Shown here one piece after another: positions 57,653-64,000 of a DNA stretch of 64,000 nucleotides. This DNA comes from Chitinivibrionales bacterium (GTDB taxonomy: Bacteria > Fibrobacterota > Chitinivibrionia > Chitinivibrionales > WJKA01): the NCBI GenBank assembly GCA_014728295.1, contig WJLW01000083.1, positions 1-64,000 on the forward strand, read 5' to 3'. The notes below the pieces were generated by a model. That model saw only the letters and a program-made list of their open reading frames with translations. It did not search any database and was not told the origin of the DNA. The position numbers were made by a program, and so were the translations under genes. Each line of letters begins with the position of its first letter. Within the stretch, counting starts at the first letter, position 1.

Positions 57653-59810
57653 GCAGCTTTTTGATAAAGTTGCGGTCGCCAATGCGCATGATGCAATAAT
57701 AGGTTCCCGGCGCAATTCTTCTTCCGGTCGCGGTGGTCAAATCCCATTCGACAGCAAAACGCACCCGCTCCGCAGCAAGCTCGTTGTGCTCCCACACCAG
57801 CTCACCGCTCACATTACGAATTGTCAGGGTAACAAGCACTTCCGTATTCGGCGTGAAGGCGACCAAGATTCGTGAGTCGGCGGCAGACCGCCTGACTACG
57901 TTGGGATAGAGGATCGGTTTGAGATGGGCTTTGAGGTTAATGACCAAGGTGTCGCTCTGGTGTGAAATAACGACATTGTCATGCTCCCAGGGGAAATACC
58001 CCGCAGCACTAACCTCAAAACGATAGGAACCTGCCGGTGCGCAGAGTTGCGCAAATCCGCTTGAATCACCCGTGACGGTATCGGCATATGCAGAACTCAT
58101 CAAACGCCAGATAATCCGTGCATCCGGTACGGCGCTGCTGGTCGGGTTATCCGTATCGATGATGCGCACGATACGCATAGTTCCGGCTATGTCAATCGAG
58201 AACCAGTGCGGGGCAGTATCCGCCCACACCGGTACCGTATCTTGCGAGGGCTCAAAGATGACGTTGGCCGCAAGCGGCAGCCCGACATCCCGCGCCTGGA
58301 TTTGAGCATACCCGTCGGCGTTGGTCTCGGCGAGCACGGCTCCCTGTTTGGAAACAATAACCGCGCCGCTCACCGCTGCATTGAGACAGTTGCGCACGTG
58401 GAAGGAGATGCTGCTTCGACTCATCCTGCAAGCGCGCAACGCGTGTGGAATGCCGTATCCGTAGACATTGTCCACGCTGTCCTGCAACGGTGCATAATCG
58501 CATGAAGCAAGCAGATAGCTTCTGATCAGCTCGAGCGGCTCGCCGGGATGGGTCTGCATAATGAGCGCAATCACTCCGGCTACCATCGGAGTAGAAAAAG
58601 AGGTCCCGCTGCTGTAGAGGTAAGAGCCGGTTTCCGGATTTGGTACGGGTACCATCTCTCCCATGGCCACCACTTCCGGTTTTATTCTGCCGTCTGCGGT
58701 CGGGCCGCGACTGCTGAAGCTTGATATGTGCAGGTCACCGTCAACGGATCCAACGGTAATCACTCCGGTTGCATCGCCGGGAGCAACGATGGTCGGATCA
58801 GCTATGTTCAGATCCCCCTCATTGCCGGCCGCGGTTACGATCTGCACGCCGCGCTGCAAGGCGTATTCGGCGGCAAGCCGCGACATCGTTACGTTGTGTC
58901 CGTTCATGTCCTCGAATGTATAGTTGGTGTCGGGCGTATCGAAACCGAATCGATAGCCAAGCGATGAGCTCACGATATCCGCACCCTGCCGTTCCGCCCA
59001 TTCCAGTGCGGCGATATAGTTGTCCTCCTCAATATGCAGCTCAACCGAGTCAATTTCGGTGCGTGCCAGCAAGAATTGCGCTCCATAAGCCACTCCTACA
59101 AAGGTATCCGGACTGAACGCCGCGATCTGGCTCAATGTCTGCAGGCCATGCATATTAGTAACCGCAGGATCGCCATCGTTGTGGACAAAATCCGAATCGC
59201 CGATAATGGCATTGCGCTCTTTGACATACGCCAGGCAGGTGTGATCGAGCCGGAATCCATTATCAAACACCGCGATAATGATGCCTTCACCCGGAATTGA
59301 TTTGAGGCTGTCGTGAAAATAGTCATGCGCCCGGGACGCAGAAACAATGTCAAGCTGCCGCGTGGTGGCGCCGAAATAGCCGGGTCGGGCAATCGATTTG
59401 CGACGCGGTTCCGCAATCGGGGCCGGCCTGCGCCACTGCTTGACCGGCACCACAGCCTGCACGAAATCCAGATCGGCTATCTGCAGTATCAGCGAGCTTT
59501 GCAGCGTAAAGCTGGCCGCGTTGCCCCAGGCACTCTTCTGCTGCAATTGTGCCCCCAGGCCGGAAATCGTCTTGATATAGAATGGGTTAAGGGGAGAATC
59601 CGCACGCGCATCAATGTGCTTTCCCCTGCTTAAACGCCTTTTGAGCGATGCGGGAGAAAGGTGCGCTTTGAGCAATGGCTTGTCGCGAAAAACCACCCAG
59701 ATCCTGCACACAGTATCCTGCTGCGCGGCCTTACGCAGAACGGGCGAAACTCCCGCCCTCAACGGGGACGCGCTTGCAGCGCAGAATACTATTAGCAGGA
59801 TTGATTTCAT
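57639..59810 (-). CDS. Secreted subtilisin-family serine protease with sorting domain
   Basis: The protein has 723 residues from ATG 59810, the start of a good signal peptide (MKSILLIVFC, cut near LRA-GVS); ATG 59828 would add six residues. The S8 triad is Asp183 (AVFDNGF), His221 (NMHGLQ) and Ser404 (SGTSFSTPM), with oxyanion Asn330 (AAGN). A propeptide spans about 21-140. Carboxypeptidase-regulatory-like beta domains follow at about 470-640. The end IRNVSGELVWEHNE ... GTYYCIMRIGD is a Por/FlgD-like secretion tail. A terminator of the upstream gene lies just before the start, so it may have its own weak promoter. Confidence 0.9.
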   Translation of the reverse strand: MKSILLIVFCAASASPLRAGVSPVLRKAAQQDTVCRIWVVFRDKPLLKAHLSPASLKRRLSRGKHIDARADSPLNPFYIKTISGLGAQLQQKSAWGNAASFTLQSSLILQIADLDFVQAVVPVKQWRRPAPIAEPRRKSIARPGYFGATTRQLDIVSASRAHDYFHDSLKSIPGEGIIIAVFDNGFRLDHTCLAYVKERNAIIGDSDFVHNDGDPAVTNMHGLQTLSQIAAFSPDTFVGVAYGAQFLLARTEIDSVELHIEEDNYIAALEWAERQGADIVSSSLGYRFGFDTPDTNYTFEDMNGHNVTMSRLAAEYALQRGVQIVTAAGNEGDLNIADPTIVAPGDATGVITVGSVDGDLHISSFSSRGPTADGRIKPEVVAMGEMVPVPNPETGSYLYSSGTSFSTPMVAGVIALIMQTHPGEPLELIRSYLLASCDYAPLQDSVDNVYGYGIPHALRACRMSRSSISFHVRNCLNAAVSGAVIVSKQGAVLAETNADGYAQIQARDVGLPLAANVIFEPSQDTVPVWADTAPHWFSIDIAGTMRIVRIIDTDNPTSSAVPDARIIWRLMSSAYADTVTGDSSGFAQLCAPAGSYRFEVSAAGYFPWEHDNVVISHQSDTLVINLKAHLKPILYPNVVRRSAADSRILVAFTPNTEVLVTLTIRNVSGELVWEHNELAAERVRFAVEWDLTTATGRRIAPGTYYCIMRIGDRNFIKKLLILG

Positions 59811-59829
59811 GCGCGGGTAGCGATTCATT

Positions 59830-59862
59830 AAAAAAGGCAGGGAACCGTTAGCTTGCCCTGCC
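59830..59862 (-). terminator. Rho-independent terminator after the OmpA/TSP3 pair
   Basis: On the minus strand GGCAGGG pairs with CCCTGCC around 13 bases and six T follow. It lies 29 bases past the stop at 59891 and ends the two-gene OmpA unit. Confidence 0.8.
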
Positions 59863-59890
59863 TCAACACTCACAAAACGTGCCGGTCTGA

Positions 59891-61687
59891 CTATTTAATA
59901 CGGACTATTTCAATCCTTCGATTCTGAGCCCTGCCGGCCGCAGTTCTGTTATCGGCGATCGGACTGCTCGATCCGAAACCAACGGAGCGCATCCGTTCGA
60001 CGCTGATGCCCTTGTTGACGAAATACTGCTTTACCGCTTCGGCACGCAACTGCGACAGGCGCATATTCGAGGAATACTTGCCGACACTGTCCGTATGACC
60101 GCGTATTTCAATTTCAATATCAGGAAATTTTTTCAGCTCCTTGATTATCGGATCGAGTGCGGCGTACGAATCAAAGGTCATCTCGGCCCGGCCGCTCTTG
60201 AAATTGACGCCGCGCACAACCTGGTGCTTGGGCATTTTTGACTTTGCCTTCTTTTTGTCGGGACAGCCGTCTTCGTCACTGAGATTATTGAAATTCTCGG
60301 GCTCGTTGGGGCATTTGTCCTTCAAATCAAGAATGCCGTCTTTGTCGTTATCCACATCAGGGCAACCGTCATCATCTTCGAATTTGTCGAAGTCTTCGAC
60401 GTCATTGCGGCATTTGTCAAGTGAATCGGGAACTCCGTCTTTGTCGTTGTCTTCATCGGGACAACCGTCTTTATCCTCAAAGCCGTCGAAGTCTTCGGCA
60501 ACTTTGGGGCAGCGGTCTTTCAAATCATCAATACCGTCGGAATCGTTATCGGGATCGGGGCAGCCGTCTTCGTCTTCGAATCCGTCTTTGTCTTCTTCTT
60601 TACCTTGACACTTGTCCTTTGCGTCGGGGATGCCGTCTTTGTCGTTATCTTCGTCGGGGCACCCGTCGTTGTCTTCAAAATTGTCATGATCTTCGGCGTC
60701 TTTGGGGCAGCGATCGTCATTGTTTTTGATGCCGTCCTTATCATCATCCTGCGCCGAGAGGAAGCCGCTGAATCCAAAGGCGAACTGTACGCCCATCAGC
60801 GGCATGGGAGAAGTCTCAAATTCCTTCTTGTCTCGTTGAATCGGAGTTCGATTGTCGGGATCGGAAACCACTCCGAGATTGGCCGCAAGCATGACATACA
60901 CGCCAACCGGCGCATTGATGCGCACTCCCGGGTTCAGCCAGAAGTAGTCCTGACGGATTTTGTTCTGATCTGTCAATACGCTCTGGGCGCGCATCTCGGC
61001 TGCAAAATCGGCAAAAATGGTAACGACATGCACGGGGTCGTACTCCAGCGCCAGCGAAACCAGACCGGTAATGGCCCGCGTGTCCGGCACATACACACCG
61101 CCATTGAGATGCACCCTGAAGGCCACGTCGGGGTTGACCTGCGCGACATCAAGGGTGATCAGTAATTTGCCAAATGCAACAAAGTGATCGGCGCTAAAGG
61201 CTGAAGCACCTTTATAGTCACGGTCGTAATAGAACGGTCTACGGGTATATATTCCCTTATCGCTGATTCCGGTCGGGATAGTCAAGCCGATCAAAAACGA
61301 TTGATAGAACAAAGAGCGGTGGGCGGCAAGCAGCTTGGTGGTAACCTCGAAATCACCCAAGCCAAAATCGGAAATGTCGAGATTTTCGTTGCCGTCCCAA
61401 TACAGCGGTAAACTTATGGCCAGATCCCACCAGTTTGTCAGCCCCAATGCCATAAAAAGATTTGAGGAGAACAGACGCGCGGTGGCGGTGCTGCCATCGC
61501 TCAGTTTGACAAAATCGCCGTCCTGATCATAATTGACGCCGAAGCCGACATTAAGCTTTGCCGCACCCCAGGCCTGGGCGCTAGTTGTGTGAACAACGCC
61601 TTTTTCTCCGCCGGTGTTGATATTTGCATACGCGGGCATGGCACATGCTACGGCACAGCACAAAGACACAAATACGGTCCGCTTCAT
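59891..61687 (-). CDS. OmpA-domain outer-membrane protein with TSP3 repeats (first paralogue)
   Basis: The protein has 598 residues: signal peptide (cut near AYA-NIN), a beta-barrel (about 22-310), then five thrombospondin type 3 repeats (about 317-480) such as DNDKDGIPDAKDKC and EDKDGFEDEDGCPD that bind calcium. An OmpA peptidoglycan-binding domain follows (about 490-598) with IEIRGHTDSVGKYSSN, LSQLRAEAVKQYF and NRRIEIVRI. It ties the outer membrane to the cell wall. GAGGAGGG precedes the ATG. The upstream paralogue ends 24 bases before. Confidence 0.92.
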   Translation of the reverse strand: MKRTVFVSLCCAVACAMPAYANINTGGEKGVVHTTSAQAWGAAKLNVGFGVNYDQDGDFVKLSDGSTATARLFSSNLFMALGLTNWWDLAISLPLYWDGNENLDISDFGLGDFEVTTKLLAAHRSLFYQSFLIGLTIPTGISDKGIYTRRPFYYDRDYKGASAFSADHFVAFGKLLITLDVAQVNPDVAFRVHLNGGVYVPDTRAITGLVSLALEYDPVHVVTIFADFAAEMRAQSVLTDQNKIRQDYFWLNPGVRINAPVGVYVMLAANLGVVSDPDNRTPIQRDKKEFETSPMPLMGVQFAFGFSGFLSAQDDDKDGIKNNDDRCPKDAEDHDNFEDNDGCPDEDNDKDGIPDAKDKCQGKEEDKDGFEDEDGCPDPDNDSDGIDDLKDRCPKVAEDFDGFEDKDGCPDEDNDKDGVPDSLDKCRNDVEDFDKFEDDDGCPDVDNDKDGILDLKDKCPNEPENFNNLSDEDGCPDKKKAKSKMPKHQVVRGVNFKSGRAEMTFDSYAALDPIIKELKKFPDIEIEIRGHTDSVGKYSSNMRLSQLRAEAVKQYFVNKGISVERMRSVGFGSSSPIADNRTAAGRAQNRRIEIVRIK

Positions 61688-61711
61688 AGGTGTTCCCTCC
61701 TCTGTAATGAG

Positions 61712-63565
61712 CTAATCAATGCGATGCAACTCAACTCTTCTGTTCATCGCGCGGCCTTCGGCACTCTTATTGTTTGCGATCGGATCGGTTTCTCCCATGC
61801 CGACCGCTTTTAATCTGGACGGTTCGATGCCGCGACTGACAAGATATTCACGCACGGCCTCGGCACGTTTCTGGGACAGGTTTTGGTTGGTGCGATTGCT
61901 TCCGATACTGTCGGTATGACCGCGGATTTCAACCCTGACCTCGGGCCACTCATGCAGCGACTCGTAAACTCGTTCGAGAATTGCATAAGAATCGCCGGTC
62001 AGGATCGCGCTGTTAAATTCAAAGTTTACACCTTTGAGCACAACGCGTCCACGCTTAATTTCTTTGGGCTTGGGCTTCTCCATGGGGCAGCCGTTGTTCT
62101 CGGGCACGCCTTTAGTATCGGGACATTTGTCAAGGCTGTCAGGCACACCGTCTTCGTCGTTGTCCAACTCCGGACAACCGTCATGGTCCATGAATCCGTC
62201 GCGGTCTTCGGGTTCATTCAGGCATTGATCGATTGAATCCGGGACAGCATCCTGGTCGTTGTCGCTGTCCTGGCAGCCGTCCTCATCCTCAAAACCGTCG
62301 AGGTCTTCGGGCACCATCGGGCAATCGTCTTCGAGATCGACAATACCGTCCTTGTCGTTGTCCAATTCCGGGCACCCGTCTTCATCTTCAAAGCCGTCTT
62401 TGTCTTCAGCTTCGTTTTGACATTTATCCTTGGGGTCGAGTATGCCGTCATTGTCGTTATCTTCTTCGGGACATCCATCACTGTCCTCAAAGTTATCAAA
62501 ATCCTCGGGATCTTTGGGACAACGATCGACATTGTCCTTGAGGCCGTCGGCATCTTCATCCTGGGGCAGCACGAATCCGGCCCACCCCAATGACAAGGCA
62601 ACCCGCCAACGCGGCTCGGCCCTGGTTTCGAGGAACTGTCCGGTAGTATTGCGAAAGAGGGTTGTGGTAGAATCGGCAGTCAGAGAGACATCGCCGCCAA
62701 GCGTTACATAAAATCCGCCGGGAGGCGTAAAAGAGACACCCGGTGAAAGCCGTAACGGATCTTCACCGAGTTTGAAGCCGTCCTTTACATTTGACATGCG
62801 CGTCTCGCCGCTGAATTCGGTAAAGAGATTCAGCCACCCGACCGGATGATACTCAAACGCCAGATTAAGCAAAAAGAGATTCTCCAGGTCGGCGTGGAAC
62901 GTAAAACGTGATCCAAAATTAACATGCACGTAAACGGGGCTGGCCTTGTTTATGGCATTTAAATCGAGCGTCCAGAGCATTTTTAAATCAAGCTCCGGAA
63001 CTGTCGAGGTATACACCGATATTAATTGTGAATAGTCGAGGGTATCCTCTTCTTGCTGTAAATAGTAGGAGTGGCGGGGAAAGATTCCCTCTCCGTCATT
63101 TCCGGTCGGAAAACTCATCCCGCCCAGAAAGGCAACTTCAAATATTGTGGAATGAGGGTAAGGCGGATATTGAAACTTGCCGGTTATCTCGATATCTCCA
63201 TAGCTTCCGTCAAGCCTGCTGTCTTTGCTTTCCGGAAAAATATGATCCCAGTAAACCGGTAGAGAAACAGAAAAGTCCAAAAAATTGGTAACGCCGTAAC
63301 CAATAGCCGGAACCAGGTTGTACATGAAGAGATTGCCCTCGAAAGCAGTACTGTCGTAGAGCAGCATGAAATCTGAATCGGCCGTCCAGTTGGTGTAGGC
63401 GTTTACCGAAAGCCTTCCCATGCGCAAGGTTTTGGCCGAATGTGAATAGAAAAGCCCGGTGTGACCGAATCTATTAATAACTGGCGCATTTTTCTGCACG
63501 GCATTGAGGGGAGAGCAAAGCGACAGAAATAGTGCGGATATCAAAAATGTGCGGACTTTTCTCAT
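61712..63565 (-). CDS. OmpA-domain outer-membrane protein with TSP3 repeats (second paralogue)
   Basis: The protein has 617 residues with the same plan as its downstream paralogue: signal peptide, barrel (about 30-330), TSP3 repeats (about 332-495) such as DEDADGLKDNVDRC, and an OmpA domain (about 500-617) with VRGHTDS-type motif IRGHTDSIGSNRTN, LSQKRAEAVREYL and NRRVELHRID. A GGTGGA site precedes ATG 63565. The last TSP3 repeat ends in DTKGVPENNGCP, unlike its paralogue. The pair probably arose by tandem duplication and is co-transcribed. Confidence 0.92.
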   Translation of the reverse strand: MRKVRTFLISALFLSLCSPLNAVQKNAPVINRFGHTGLFYSHSAKTLRMGRLSVNAYTNWTADSDFMLLYDSTAFEGNLFMYNLVPAIGYGVTNFLDFSVSLPVYWDHIFPESKDSRLDGSYGDIEITGKFQYPPYPHSTIFEVAFLGGMSFPTGNDGEGIFPRHSYYLQQEEDTLDYSQLISVYTSTVPELDLKMLWTLDLNAINKASPVYVHVNFGSRFTFHADLENLFLLNLAFEYHPVGWLNLFTEFSGETRMSNVKDGFKLGEDPLRLSPGVSFTPPGGFYVTLGGDVSLTADSTTTLFRNTTGQFLETRAEPRWRVALSLGWAGFVLPQDEDADGLKDNVDRCPKDPEDFDNFEDSDGCPEEDNDNDGILDPKDKCQNEAEDKDGFEDEDGCPELDNDKDGIVDLEDDCPMVPEDLDGFEDEDGCQDSDNDQDAVPDSIDQCLNEPEDRDGFMDHDGCPELDNDEDGVPDSLDKCPDTKGVPENNGCPMEKPKPKEIKRGRVVLKGVNFEFNSAILTGDSYAILERVYESLHEWPEVRVEIRGHTDSIGSNRTNQNLSQKRAEAVREYLVSRGIEPSRLKAVGMGETDPIANNKSAEGRAMNRRVELHRID

Positions 63566-63867
63566 GCTGAATCCACCGTTCTGAGAAAGAAGACGTGCGC
63601 GGTAATATATTTAAGCGCAAAACTACGGCGTTCTCTATCTAATAGGAAAGACACTAACAAAATAATCATTTCTAAAAAATATATGCAACATGCACCCGCA
63701 GAACGAGTCGTTTATTTTCTTTGTGGAAATCGACATATAATCATATTTCAGAATTGGTTAACCCAGAGGTACATTCCCGGATCGTTCGGCAGCTTAACCG
63801 GTTTCTTTAAAAATTGCTCTCAAGAGAGTATAATGTGGAGGTGAAATCTGCATAGCAAGGGATAAAA
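63566..63867. other. Divergent promoter region
   Basis: This is AT-rich, about 300 bases, with no gene. TATAAT at 63829-63834 could be the -10 of the HDOD gene, with a poor -35 (TTTAAA at 63806-63811). No clear promoter for the OmpA pair was found. Confidence 0.35.
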
Positions 63868-64000
63868 ATGCGCGAACCAAAAGAAGTTCTGCAGGATAAA
63901 GTTGGCGGCATAATCAACCTGCCCACCTTGCCCTCAATTGCCGGCCGGCTGTTACGCACCATCAATTCTGCAGACTCCTCGGCTCAGGAGGTCGCCGGAC
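63868..64000 (+). CDS. HDOD-domain protein, N-terminal part only
   Basis: The frame starts at ATG 63868 with AAGGGA upstream and runs off the window. INLPTLPSIAGRLLRTIN and SADSSAQEVAG match the beginning of HDOD domains (LPPLPxVxxRLL ... DPDSSxxELA), which are found in signalling and regulatory proteins. The remaining domains are not visible. Confidence 0.75.
   Translation, partial: MREPKEVLQDKVGGIINLPTLPSIAGRLLRTINSADSSAQEVAG

Overview
The window is one stretch of chromosome from a Gram-negative (diderm) bacterium. The envelope genes show this: SurA and PpiC foldases, an LpoB-type lipoprotein, OmpA-domain porins, an AsmA protein, an outer-membrane barrel and an SLBB export protein. Two OmpA proteins carry thrombospondin type 3 calcium repeats, several secreted proteins end in a FlgD/Por-like C-terminal domain, and tandem palindromic intergenic repeats are present. 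Together these suggest the FCB superphylum, perhaps Fibrobacterota/Chitinivibrionia. That placement is an inference; the window has no rRNA, and I found no tRNA or CRISPR array.

Positions 1-9240 are accessory and decayed. A tyrosine recombinase (1220-2665) sits among gene remnants: a possible TnpB tail, a cut secreted-protein gene, a DUF4143 ATPase fragment, a serine-recombinase tail, a UvsE gene with an internal deletion, and a secreted protein that has lost its front. An LVIVD beta-propeller gene and a beta-helix gene, translationally coupled to each other, look intact.

From 9272 the window is dense core genome. phoH (PIN-PhoH) follows three CTAACA hexamers at 11-bp spacing that look like a Pho box, and it converges on hisHF. 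A long run follows: HAD phosphatase, mfd, PpiC lipoprotein, surA, methyltransferase, ftsE-like ATPase and SLBB protein. These genes link transcription-coupled repair, periplasmic folding and polysaccharide export. On the other strand lies recF-dciA-gyrB-surE-gyrA, with surE placed inside the gyrase pair.

Next come an orphan sensor-like protein, glycogen phosphorylase, a CBM9-like secreted protein, dtd, a RarA fusion protein, a non-RD Ser/Thr kinase and the potassium system trkA-trkH. After these are a SpoIID-like lipoprotein, def and yajC, a small orphan protein, an amidohydrolase with an altered metal-site motif, a lipoprotein with its own strong promoter and terminator, and an M48 metalloprotease lipoprotein. 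An array of 77-78 bp palindromic repeats precedes an AsmA-family protein.

The right end is envelope-centred. A three-gene unit (TPR lipoprotein, LpoB-like lipoprotein, COG3014 protein) is divergent from an outer-membrane barrel. A subtilase and two tandem OmpA/TSP3 proteins follow. The start of an HDOD-domain gene runs off the edge.
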